DNA of 35,536 nucleotides from Clostridiales bacterium (GTDB taxonomy: Bacteria; Bacillota; Clostridia; Christensenellales; Aristaeellaceae), in the NCBI GenBank assembly GCA_004556155.1, contig SFIM01000025.1, forward strand, positions 1 through 35,536, given 5' to 3'. A program made the position numbers and the translations under genes. This document shows positions 7,930-14,933 of the stretch, one piece after another (the stretch's first letter is position 1; every line of letters starts with the position of its first letter). A model generated the notes under the pieces. That model had not been told where the DNA came from, made no database searches, and saw nothing but the letters and a program-made list of their open reading frames with translations.

Positions 7930-8477
7930 GCTGCCTTGGCTCTATACAGGATGAAATACGCGCGCATCTGCGCGGCGCAGGCTTTCTGCGGCGCGATCGG
8001 GATGCGCGCGCGCTTTTTATCACCGATTATCCGCTGCGAAACGACGATGCGCCCGCCGTGCTGGAGGCGCTTACGGGCGCGGGCTTTGCCGTAACGTGCG
8101 AGCGGGGGCTATGGCGCATCGATCTGTCGCCCTGGCGGCAGGCGGCGCTGATAGACAGCTTGCCCCGGCGTTCGCTGCCTGCGCGCGTTCCCGATGAGCT
8201 GCTGCCGCTGCTTTCCCTGTGCCGCAGCCTGCTGTCGCAGGGGGATGTGCCTGCGCGCGACCAGCCCTGGCCGCCCATCCGGCAGACGCTTTTGCTGCTG
8301 GCCGCGGGAGACAGGCAGCGCCTGTGGCAGACGCTATCCGCGCAAACGGCGCTGTGCAAGCGCACGCATGCACCCTTGCCCGCCGCCGCGGCATACGCAA
8401 TCATGGAAGACACGCTGGGGGAAGAAGGGGAACGATTCTTTCTTGAGCCAAGGAAGAAAAAACTGGTTGTGACGTAA
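7926..8477 (+). CDS. Unidentified protein, translationally coupled to the DUF1934 gene
   Basis: This 183-residue protein starts at an ATGA overlap with the DUF1934 gene, so the two are almost certainly translated together. It has no transmembrane helix, signal peptide or catalytic motif I recognise. It is mostly alpha-helical by composition, rich in Leu, Ala and Arg, with IDLSPWRQAALIDSLP near the middle and a basic tail (EPRKKKLVVT). Because of its position it may act with the DUF1934 protein. The last codons lie on a near-palindromic sequence that resembles the palindrome at 35254-35280, and the frame may have been extended through such an element. Function unknown. Confidence 0.6.
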   Translation: MSCLGSIQDEIRAHLRGAGFLRRDRDARALFITDYPLRNDDAPAVLEALTGAGFAVTCERGLWRIDLSPWRQAALIDSLPRRSLPARVPDELLPLLSLCRSLLSQGDVPARDQPWPPIRQTLLLLAAGDRQRLWQTLSAQTALCKRTHAPLPAAAAYAIMEDTLGEEGERFFLEPRKKKLVVT

Positions 8478-8568
8478 AAGACAGTTTCGTAAAAACTGTG
8501 CGACGATAAAAGCCTTACATCTCCGATGCTTGCGTTACCACAAAATCATTTTCAAGGAGGCCCCGTTC

Positions 8569-9210
8569 ATGCTGATTTTTCATCACGGACACAGCGAGTT
8601 TCTATTGGAGCTGGCCGACGGCTATCGCATCCTGACCGACCCCTTTGACGCGCATGTGGGCTATCCCATGCGCCGGGTACGCTGCGACGCGGTGACGGTC
8701 AGCCACGCGCACGGCGATCACAGCGAGGTGAACAAGGCGGAAAATTACACCGCGCTGGTGGATCATGCCGGCACCACCGTGCTGGCTCCCGGCGTGGTGG
8801 TCAAGGGCATTGAGAGCTGGCACGATGATCAACAGGGCGCGCTGCGCGGGCCCAACCGTATCTATATTCTGGAGGCCGACGGCCTGCGCATTGCGCATTT
8901 GGGAGATCTGGGCGCGTGGGACGACGCGCTGGCCGAGCGCCTGACCGGGCTGGATATTCTGCTGATCCCGGTGGGCGGGTATTACACCATCGACGCGCAG
9001 AGCGCCGCCGCCCTGTGCCATCGCGTGCAGCCGCGCATGATCATTCCCATGCATTACCGCACGCAGGCAAACGCGGATTGGCCCATCGCGCCGGTGGAGG
9101 ATTTTCTTTCCGCCATGGACGCGCAGGATGCGCCGCGCATGCCGCTTTTGCGCGTGACGGCCAAGGATTTGAGCGAGCAGCCCCGCGTGGCCGTGCTGAC
9201 CGAGGGCTGA
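8569..9210 (+). CDS. Metallo-beta-lactamase-fold hydrolase
   Basis: A 213-residue predicted metal-dependent hydrolase of the UlaG/YtkL-like branch of the metallo-beta-lactamase superfamily. The metal-binding HAHGDH is at residues 46-51. Later ligands are Asp113 in HLGDLG and His162 in IPMHYRT. LTDPF near residue 22 and LIPVGGYYTID are typical of the branch. AAGGAGG lies 8 bases before ATG 8569, whereas the longer frame from 8530 lacks a ribosome-binding site. It stands alone after the DUF1934 pair. Members of this branch are often annotated as hydrolases or UPF0173 proteins. The substrate cannot be inferred. Confidence 0.8.
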   Translation: MLIFHHGHSEFLLELADGYRILTDPFDAHVGYPMRRVRCDAVTVSHAHGDHSEVNKAENYTALVDHAGTTVLAPGVVVKGIESWHDDQQGALRGPNRIYILEADGLRIAHLGDLGAWDDALAERLTGLDILLIPVGGYYTIDAQSAAALCHRVQPRMIIPMHYRTQANADWPIAPVEDFLSAMDAQDAPRMPLLRVTAKDLSEQPRVAVLTEG

Positions 9211-9229
9211 CCGGCGCGCAAAATAATGC

Positions 9230-9259
9230 TTGCCAGCTTCTGTAAAGGCATGCTATACT
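9230..9259 (+). promoter_or_regulatory. Promoter of the DeoR regulator gene
   Basis: TTGCCA (9230-9235), an 18-base spacer and TATACT (9254-9259). The predicted start of transcription, about 9266, coincides with the first base of the 15-nt repeat tract. Confidence 0.6.
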
Positions 9260-9265
9260 ATCCGT

Positions 9266-9325
9266 GACGCTAGGGAACGGAACGCAAAAGAACAGAACGC
9301 GAAGCAGCGGAACGCTAAAGAACGG
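9266..9325 (+). repeat. 15-nt tandem repeat forming the deoR leader
   Basis: Four consecutive 15-base units run GACGCTAGGGAACGG, AACGCAAAAGAACAG, AACGCGAAGCAGCGG and AACGCTAAAGAACGG. A fifth, degenerate unit (9326-9340) runs into the start codon. The tract is purine-rich and fills the whole untranslated leader. The GGAAC elements are the only Shine-Dalgarno-like sequences before the ATG. Confidence 0.8.
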
Positions 9326-9336
9326 AACAGAATAGC

Positions 9337-10095
9337 ATGAATATGGAACAACGCCGCGAAAAAATCGTCAGCCTGATCAACCGCGAAGGGTCGGTCAGCT
9401 TTACCAAGTTAAAGGAAAATTTCCATCAGGTGTCCGAGATGACGCTGCGGCGCGATCTGGAATACCTGGATCGCAACAAGCGCATCATCCGCACCCATGG
9501 CGGCGCGCGCTCGGTGGAGGTGCTTATCGGCACGGACGATCTGTACCTTAAGCGCACCACCCGCAATGCGGATGAAAAGAAGATCATCGCCGAAAAGGCC
9601 GTCAGCCTTGTGCAGGAAAACACCACCATTTTTCTGGATTCCGGCTCTACCTGCACGGAGTTTGCCCGCCATATGCCCGATGGGCCGTACATGATCTTTA
9701 CCACCTCCCTGAGCGGCGCGCTGGAGCTGGCGCGCCTGCAGCAGGCGCAGGTGCATATCATCGGCGGGCATATGAACGCGTCCAGCCTGTCGCTCAAGGG
9801 CGCCATGACGGTGCGCGATCTGGCGATGATCAATTTCCACACCGCCTTTATCGGTGTGACGGGGTATATCCATTCCCGCGGCTTCACCTGCGGCTCGCCC
9901 GAGGAATGCGAGCTGAAGCGCACTGTCATTGAACACTCCGAAAAGGCTGTGATGCTGATGGATTCGCAGAAAATCGGCGTGACCAGCATGTGCACCTTCG
10001 CCCGGGCGGAGGATGTGAGCGCGGTGGTTTCCGATGGCGGGCTGGATGAAAAGACGCTGCGCGAGTTTGAACGCGCGGGAGCGGAGGTGCTGTAG
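9337..10095 (+). CDS. DeoR family transcriptional regulator
   Basis: A 252-residue DNA-binding repressor of the DeoR/GlpR type, usually controlling sugar or sugar-phosphate genes. The N-terminal winged helix-turn-helix spans residues 6-57 and includes the family signature MTLRRDLEYLD and RTHGGA. The C-terminal DeoRC sensor domain (about 75-235) has the isomerase-like effector fold with FLDSGSTC, then FTTS, HIIGG, and FIGVTG later. The ATG at 9337 has only a weak GGAAC upstream, and a second ATG two codons later is also possible. It sits alone, followed by a terminator, and no target operon is adjacent, so the target is unknown. The sugar ABC operon 4 kb to the left is a possible but unproven target. 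Confidence 0.87.
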   Translation: MNMEQRREKIVSLINREGSVSFTKLKENFHQVSEMTLRRDLEYLDRNKRIIRTHGGARSVEVLIGTDDLYLKRTTRNADEKKIIAEKAVSLVQENTTIFLDSGSTCTEFARHMPDGPYMIFTTSLSGALELARLQQAQVHIIGGHMNASSLSLKGAMTVRDLAMINFHTAFIGVTGYIHSRGFTCGSPEECELKRTVIEHSEKAVMLMDSQKIGVTSMCTFARAEDVSAVVSDGGLDEKTLREFERAGAEVL

Positions 10096-10144
10096 CCGCC
10101 CGGCGAGCCGCAACCGTCGCGCGCCCGACCTGACGCACGAAAAC

Positions 10145-10182
10145 AAGCCCTTCCCCATGCAGAAAGCGGGGAGGGGCTTTTT
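10145..10182 (+). terminator. Terminator after the DeoR gene
   Basis: AAGCCCTTCCCC pairs with GGGGAGGGGCTT, with one G-T wobble and an 11-nt loop. A run of T follows. Confidence 0.75.
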
Positions 10183-10218
10183 GCGCGGAAATCGCCGTAT
10201 CTGCGCAGGTGATGGCTC

Positions 10219-10875
10219 TTATTGTTTATTCTCGCCGCCGATGCGGATGGTGATTTCGCAGCCCTCATGGTAGCCGTCCAGGGTGGACAGCAGCCCACGG
10301 TTTACGCCCGCGACCATCCGCTGCACAAAGGGGACGATGCTCAGCTCCTGCCCATCCAGATAGATATGCGCCTGTGCGCCGGCGCAGCCGCGCTGCCCGG
10401 CAGTCAGGCTTAGCACAAAAGCCGCTACGGCCTCGATATCGCCGGGTGCGAACACGGGCAGATCGCCGGGACAGGGAGACGCCGTCACCACCGCGCGCCG
10501 CCATTGCGCGGGCGAGCGCATGGGCAGGGCGGGATCGCGCCACACCTCGATCATGGGCAGGCAGGCCTGCTTTTCAAAGCCCTCTATCAGGATTAAATCC
10601 ACATCGCGCACGCGGGAAAGCAGCTCGGTCAGGCGCTTGTCCCCGGCCTCGCGCGTCAGCGCGCCCTCCGGATTGGCCAGCGTCACCGTCGCCGCGCCCG
10701 CCGCCTGAAAGCGGGCGGTATCCTTGCCTGCCTCATCCTCCGGCAGGGGGTGGTGCGTGTGCTTGATCACGCCCACGCGCATACCCTGGGCGGTAAGCTG
10801 GCGCAAAAGCCCTTCGATCAGGGTGGTTTTGCCGCTGTTGGCCCAGCCGACGATGCAGATAGCCGGTATCGACAT
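10219..10875 (-). CDS. mobB: Molybdopterin-guanine dinucleotide biosynthesis protein MobB, long form
   Basis: A 218-residue GTP-binding protein of the MobB family, which assists MobA in attaching GMP to molybdopterin. The P-loop GWANSGKTT is at residues 10-18. VGVIKHTHH follows near 35 and LILIEGFEKQ near 111, both typical of MobB. Usual MobB proteins have about 165-175 residues. This one has an extra 45-50 residues at the C-terminus, with a YLDGQELSIVPFVQRMV segment. That extension occurs in some clostridial MobB proteins, but its role is not known to me. No other molybdenum-cofactor gene is in the window. GGGGGA precedes the ATG and a near-perfect promoter lies at 10956-10984. Confidence 0.85.
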   Translation of the reverse strand: MSIPAICIVGWANSGKTTLIEGLLRQLTAQGMRVGVIKHTHHPLPEDEAGKDTARFQAAGAATVTLANPEGALTREAGDKRLTELLSRVRDVDLILIEGFEKQACLPMIEVWRDPALPMRSPAQWRRAVVTASPCPGDLPVFAPGDIEAVAAFVLSLTAGQRGCAGAQAHIYLDGQELSIVPFVQRMVAGVNRGLLSTLDGYHEGCEITIRIGGENKQ

Positions 10876-10955
10876 ATAAAATCCCCCAAACGATCAAAAT
10901 TGGCGCGGTGGACTGGCGGCCCTGGCGCGCCTGATGCGGAGATGATTCTATCTGC

Positions 10956-10984
10956 ATTTTATCGATTTGCCCGCCTCTTGTCAA
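10956..10984 (-). promoter_or_regulatory. Promoter of mobB
   Basis: On the minus strand this reads TTGACA (10984-10979), a 17-base spacer, then TAAAAT (10961-10956), about 80 bases before the mobB ATG. Confidence 0.75.
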
Positions 10985-11026
10985 GTTAAGGGGAGAGAAT
11001 TAAACGCCGCTTCCATCAAAATAGTG

Positions 11027-11054
11027 TTTACTTTTGTTACGAATATGTTATAAT
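11027..11054 (+). promoter_or_regulatory. Promoter of the 11093 membrane-protein gene
   Basis: TTTACT (11027-11032), a 16-base spacer and a perfect TATAAT (11049-11054), just before a strong ribosome-binding site. Confidence 0.6.
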
Positions 11055-11092
11055 ATATTGAGCAATCATGTGCTTTGGAAGGAGGAGGACGA

Positions 11093-12181
11093 ATGAGCGA
11101 AAACCGGCAAAAGTATTCATCCTCACCATTATATGGACTAAAGCATAGCCGCCCCTCGGGCGGCGGGTTTCAGGTGCCGCCCGAGCATCAGCCGCGCCCG
11201 GCCCGGCAGCGCACGTTTGTGGGCCTGCAGGTGATCATGAGCCTGCTGCTGCCTGCGCTGTTTGTGGTGGCGCTGATCCTGCGCTATACCGAGCTGCACT
11301 GGGCCTTCCTGGGCCTGTCCGCGCTGGCGCTGCTGATCATGTGGCTGGGGCATGCCTTTGTGCCCCAGGCGCGCACCACCATGACGCTGATCTATACCGC
11401 GCTGATGATCGTCTCCCTGGCCGCGGCGCTGTGGTTCACCCATCCCATCGCCGGGCAGGGGGAGCAGCAGCCCAAGGACGGCGGCATCAATTATGGCGCG
11501 CTGTTTGGCAATAATGTAACGGCCAGCGATGTAGGCGCTTTTGCGGGCGGTGCGGATATTACGCAGCCCAGCAGCAGCGTCAGCGCCGCGCCTACGCCCG
11601 ATCCGCGCTCGGAGGCGCAGAGCCGCCTGGAAACCTTCATGAACAGCTGGATGAGCCAGGATGTGAACGGCATGCTGGCCTGCTGCACGCCCTCCTGGAT
11701 TAACTCTCATGAGAACCCGCAGCGTGAAATCTTTAACATTCGCGGCGTAAACACGCCGCTGAGCTTCAACATTACCTATGTGGCGGGCAGCGATTCGGAC
11801 GATTCGCGCACCATCACCATGGAAGCGCTGATGGATCGCGCCAACGGCACGCAGAAGAACTATCGCTACGAAGTGCTGATGCTGCGCGTGAACGGCGTGT
11901 GGTATGTCGATCCCGCGTCGCTATCCTCCGCCACCGAGGTGAAGGAGGAGGCCACCGCCGCCCCGGTTTACACCCTGATGCCGACCAACTCCCCCGATCC
12001 CGGCCAGGTGCTCTACTACAATCCGGACGGCGGCTCTTACTACCATGCGGATCAGAACTGCTCGCGGATCAACAATAAGTACCTGCCGCTCAAGGGCTCG
12101 TTCCTGTATTCGCAGCTTGACGAGACGGCCTACGCAAAGCTCCAGCCCTGCTCCAATTGCAACGCGCCCAACCGCAATTAA
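11093..12181 (+). CDS. Three-helix membrane protein with a Cys/His C-terminal motif
   Basis: This 362-residue protein has a soluble basic N-terminus (1-45). Three hydrophobic helices follow at about 45-70, 74-97 and 101-122. A low-complexity Ser/Pro/Thr linker (about 150-180) leads to an NTF2-like alpha-beta domain (about 180-285) containing LETFMNSWMSQDVNGML and MLRVNGVWYVDP. The C-terminus has YYHADQNC, and PCSNC 40 residues later. That Tyr-His-x3-Asn-Cys then Pro-Cys-x2-Cys arrangement resembles the small metal-binding tail seen next to thermonucleases and Ada-like zinc sites. The start at 11093 has GGAGGAGGA upstream. The stop shares the four bases TTAA with the convergent SPOR gene. It may be an envelope sensor or assembly factor, but no function is assigned. 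Confidence 0.65.
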   Translation: MSENRQKYSSSPLYGLKHSRPSGGGFQVPPEHQPRPARQRTFVGLQVIMSLLLPALFVVALILRYTELHWAFLGLSALALLIMWLGHAFVPQARTTMTLIYTALMIVSLAAALWFTHPIAGQGEQQPKDGGINYGALFGNNVTASDVGAFAGGADITQPSSSVSAAPTPDPRSEAQSRLETFMNSWMSQDVNGMLACCTPSWINSHENPQREIFNIRGVNTPLSFNITYVAGSDSDDSRTITMEALMDRANGTQKNYRYEVLMLRVNGVWYVDPASLSSATEVKEEATAAPVYTLMPTNSPDPGQVLYYNPDGGSYYHADQNCSRINNKYLPLKGSFLYSQLDETAYAKLQPCSNCNAPNRN

Positions 12182-13014
12182 CGCCCCTGCAGCGCGGCTG
12201 CAAAATCCATCATGCCCACGGCGGCTGCCAGCTGGCAGCGCTTGAGCGCCGCGCCTGTCCGCGCGGCGCTTGTTTCTTTTTGCAGCGCGTCGGATTCGGC
12301 GCAGATGCTATCCAGCAGCGCGGCGGGCTGGGAGAGCAGCGCTGGCAGTTCGCCTTCAAAGGCGCTCAGCAGCCGCTTTTTCAGCCCCGCGCAGGTGCTG
12401 CCCTCGGATTGCAGGGCGCTGCGGGCGGCGTCGGCGTCCATGTCGTGCGCGTCCAGCGCGCAGGAGAGCGTGCCCAGCTTATCGGCCAGCGCGTCCAGAT
12501 ATGCCAGCGTTTCCTGCACGGCCTCCACCTGGTCGGCGCTGCCCTGGGCGCGCAGGGACAGTTCGGGCTGCGTGAAGGGATGGATGTACACGCCCACGTT
12601 CTGGGCGCTCAGCCGCGTTTGCACGGCCTGCGCCTCGGCGCGGGTGGGATAGGCGGCGGCCAGCACGCGATAGGTGCTATCCTGCTGCTGCACATAGCCT
12701 GCCGCGCCGCGGGCGATATATTCCTGCGCCAGCTGCCGCGCCGAGCCCTCCTGGGTGAACGCGCCCAATTGCAGGGCGTACCAGGTATGCGCGGCCAGGG
12801 TGATTTCACCTTCGGCGCGCTTGGGGGCGGGCGTGGCGCGCGACGGCACTGCGGTGGCCGGGCTGCCAAGCGAAAAAGGCAGGCTGCCCCCGCGCCCCAA
12901 TTGCAGATATACGGCCAGCGCCAGAATGCCCGCGCCCAGCAGCAGACACAGCGCGGCGCGCGCCGGGCGGTGGGAGATAGGATAGGTGTTGGTTTGCAGA
13001 CGATCCGCGCGCAT
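12178..13014 (-). CDS. SPOR-domain membrane protein
   Basis: A 278-residue bitopic membrane protein. One transmembrane helix (about residues 19-35) follows a short cytoplasmic N-terminus. Then come a Pro/Ala-rich linker, a SPOR domain (about 67-140, starting WYALQLGAFTQEGSA), and an alpha-helical C-terminal half. SPOR domains bind denuded peptidoglycan at division or spore septa. I chose ATG 13014 because AAGGAGG is 7 bases upstream. The ATG at 13020 would leave only one base between it and the Shine-Dalgarno. Its stop and that of the 11093 gene share TTAA. It is divergent from the DUF6062 operon. A role in septation or spore cortex is an inference from the domain. Confidence 0.8.
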   Translation of the reverse strand: MRADRLQTNTYPISHRPARAALCLLLGAGILALAVYLQLGRGGSLPFSLGSPATAVPSRATPAPKRAEGEITLAAHTWYALQLGAFTQEGSARQLAQEYIARGAAGYVQQQDSTYRVLAAAYPTRAEAQAVQTRLSAQNVGVYIHPFTQPELSLRAQGSADQVEAVQETLAYLDALADKLGTLSCALDAHDMDADAARSALQSEGSTCAGLKKRLLSAFEGELPALLSQPAALLDSICAESDALQKETSAARTGAALKRCQLAAAVGMMDFAAALQGR

Positions 13015-13052
13015 GCTCATCCCTCCTTGCATATCAGCATATGCGCGCGCGG

Positions 13053-13082
13053 TTGCGCAAATACCGCCGATTGTGGTAGAAT
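13053..13082 (+). promoter_or_regulatory. Promoter of the long plus-strand operon
   Basis: TTGCGC (13053-13058), an 18-base spacer and TAGAAT (13077-13082), about 100 bases before the DUF6062 gene. Confidence 0.5.
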
Positions 13083-13183
13083 AGAGCGGTTGTTTTATAC
13101 CGCTTTTGCGGGGGAGGGGGGAGCCTGCATGCTCCTCGCCCCGCACGATTTTTTCAGCATGCTTTCAGGAGGCACAGGCATCC

Positions 13184-13960
13184 ATGCGTTATCATATCGA
13201 TACCATCCCCGTGTGGGATGCGCTCAAGCAGCAGGGCGAGTGCCCGCTGTGCGCGCTGCGCCGCAGCATCGAGGCGGCCGATGTGGATCGGTTTCTGGGC
13301 GGCTCGGTGATGGAGCCCGATACCCGCGTGCGCGTCAACGAAAAGGGCTTTTGCCAGCGGCACCATGTGCTGCTTTACGCCCAGCAGAATCGCCTGGGTC
13401 ACGCGCTGATGACGCACACCCATCTAAAGGAAACGGCCGGCAAGGCGCATAAGCTGCTGGACGCCGCCGCGCAGGGGGCCAAGGCGGGCGCGGGCGCGCC
13501 GGCGGTCAAGCGCGCGCTGGGCAAGGGCGGCGGCAAGGAAGCGCTGCTGGCTGCGGCGGACGGGCTGGATAAGCTCACCTCCTCCTGCATCCTGTGCGAC
13601 AGCATCCAGGATAACATGAACCGCTATGCCTACACCTTCCTGCATCTGTATGCCAACGACGCGGCCTTCAAGCAGGCGTTTCAGCAGTCCAAGGGCGTGT
13701 GCCTCAAGGATGCGGCGCTGCTGCTGCGCATGGCTGCCAGCCAGCTCAATGCCCGCGAGCAGGCGGATTTTGCCGCCGATATGGAAAAACTGACCGACGA
13801 CAGCCTGTCCCGCGTGGCGGACGAGCTGGAGTGGTTCACCCTGAAATTTGATTACCGCAACGCCGATAAGCCCTGGGGCAACAGCCGCGACGCGCTGGAG
13901 CGCGCCGTGACCAAGCTGCGCGGCTGGTGCGTGGGCGCGGAGCCGGGAGCCAAGAAATGA
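13184..13960 (+). CDS. DUF6062 family protein
   Basis: A 258-residue cytoplasmic protein of the DUF6062 family, common in Clostridia and of unknown function. The N-terminus RYHIDTIPVWDAL, then CPLC at 20-23, FLGGSVMEPD and KGFCQRHH are the family's recognisable block. A second CILC occurs in the middle. The paired CxxC and Cys-x2-His-His arrangement suggests metal binding, which is an inference. The ATG at 13184 has AGGAGG about 10 bases upstream. The longer frame from 13106 begins in non-coding-like sequence. Its stop overlaps the next ATG by four bases, so it is coupled to the GerMN lipoprotein and may share a sporulation or envelope role. Confidence 0.82.
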   Translation: MRYHIDTIPVWDALKQQGECPLCALRRSIEAADVDRFLGGSVMEPDTRVRVNEKGFCQRHHVLLYAQQNRLGHALMTHTHLKETAGKAHKLLDAAAQGAKAGAGAPAVKRALGKGGGKEALLAAADGLDKLTSSCILCDSIQDNMNRYAYTFLHLYANDAAFKQAFQQSKGVCLKDAALLLRMAASQLNAREQADFAADMEKLTDDSLSRVADELEWFTLKFDYRNADKPWGNSRDALERAVTKLRGWCVGAEPGAKK

Positions 13961-14922
13961 CCGTGAAAGCAAAGAAGATGCGCCTGCTGGCGCTGCTTGC
14001 CAGCCTGTGCCTGCTGCTGGCAGGCTGCGGCGAGCTGCCGCCTGCTGCCTTGCAGCAAAGCACGCCCGAGGGGCAGACGCCCCTGTCCGCCGAGCCGGAG
14101 GCCGGGGCCGCGCGCGAGCAGACCGCCACGCTGTATTTCCGCTATGGCGATTCCGCCCTGCTGCGGCAGGAAACGCGCGAATTGACCGTGATGCCCAATG
14201 AAAGCCGCGAAAAGGCGCTGGTGACGGCGCTGCTGGACGGCCCGCATGAGGGCGGCGGCAGCGCGCTGTTTCCCGATGGCACGCAGGTGCTGTCCACCCA
14301 GGCGCAGGATAGGGTGATCTACGTCACCTTCAACGAGGCGCTCTACGATCGCTATCCCGATGAATCGCTGTCCGGGCAGGCGCGCGAGCAGGCAATCCTG
14401 CGCCGCCGCCTGGCCATGGCCGCCCTGTGCGCCACCCTGACCGAAAGCGGCGAGTACCGCGCCGTGCAGGTGCTGGTGCGGGCGGAGTCCAATGTGAGCT
14501 CCTCCATGCGGCTGCGAGAAAGCTATTTCCTTGCGGATAGCGAGCTGCCCTGCGACGCGCTGACCCGCGAGGAGGCGTATCTGCCCACGCCCGCGGCCTC
14601 GGCCCGGCTGGCGCTGGCCGCCTGGCAGACCCGCGATTGGGAAAGCCTGAGCCAGTGGATCGCCGCGCGTGGGGCTTCCGCCGCCGATATCGCCCCGGCC
14701 AGCCTGGCCAAGGCGCAAACGCTTCTGGCTGCGCAGGCGGGCGAGGGCTGCGTATCGCCCGACGGCCAGAGCGCCGTGGTGTGCGTGGATTTGACCCTGC
14801 GCGGGGACGACGGCGCGGAGTCTGCCTGCGCCGCCTGGCCGCTGCGGATGATCCGCGAGGGCGGGGTGTGGAAAATTCCCGCCGCCGCGCTGCTTGAAAT
14901 GATGCAGGCAGCAAACAAGTGA
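13957..14922 (+). CDS. GerMN-domain lipoprotein (single domain)
   Basis: A 321-residue lipoprotein. The signal peptide ends in the lipobox LLAGC with Cys24 as the lipid site. A short acidic linker precedes a GerMN domain (about 55-170) with TLYFRYGD, PDGTQVLST, VIYVTFNEALYD and VQVLVRAES. The C-terminal 130 residues resemble an NTF2-like or partial GerMN fold, ending in WKIPAAALLEMM. GerMN is the repeat of B. subtilis GerM, needed for spore formation and germination. The start (ATGA overlap with the DUF6062 stop) leaves a good signal peptide, whereas the longer frame from 13927 does not begin with one. The next gene is a related lipoprotein, so this is a tandem pair. Confidence 0.8.
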   Translation: MTVKAKKMRLLALLASLCLLLAGCGELPPAALQQSTPEGQTPLSAEPEAGAAREQTATLYFRYGDSALLRQETRELTVMPNESREKALVTALLDGPHEGGGSALFPDGTQVLSTQAQDRVIYVTFNEALYDRYPDESLSGQAREQAILRRRLAMAALCATLTESGEYRAVQVLVRAESNVSSSMRLRESYFLADSELPCDALTREEAYLPTPAASARLALAAWQTRDWESLSQWIAARGASAADIAPASLAKAQTLLAAQAGEGCVSPDGQSAVVCVDLTLRGDDGAESACAAWPLRMIREGGVWKIPAAALLEMMQAANK

Positions 14923-14933
14923 GGGGGCTGAAC

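Noticed and set aside
13029..13044. GCATAT-CAGC-ATATGC palindrome between the SPOR and DUF6062 genes
   Set aside because: It is short and beside a ribosome-binding site. It may be an operator, but nothing else supports it.
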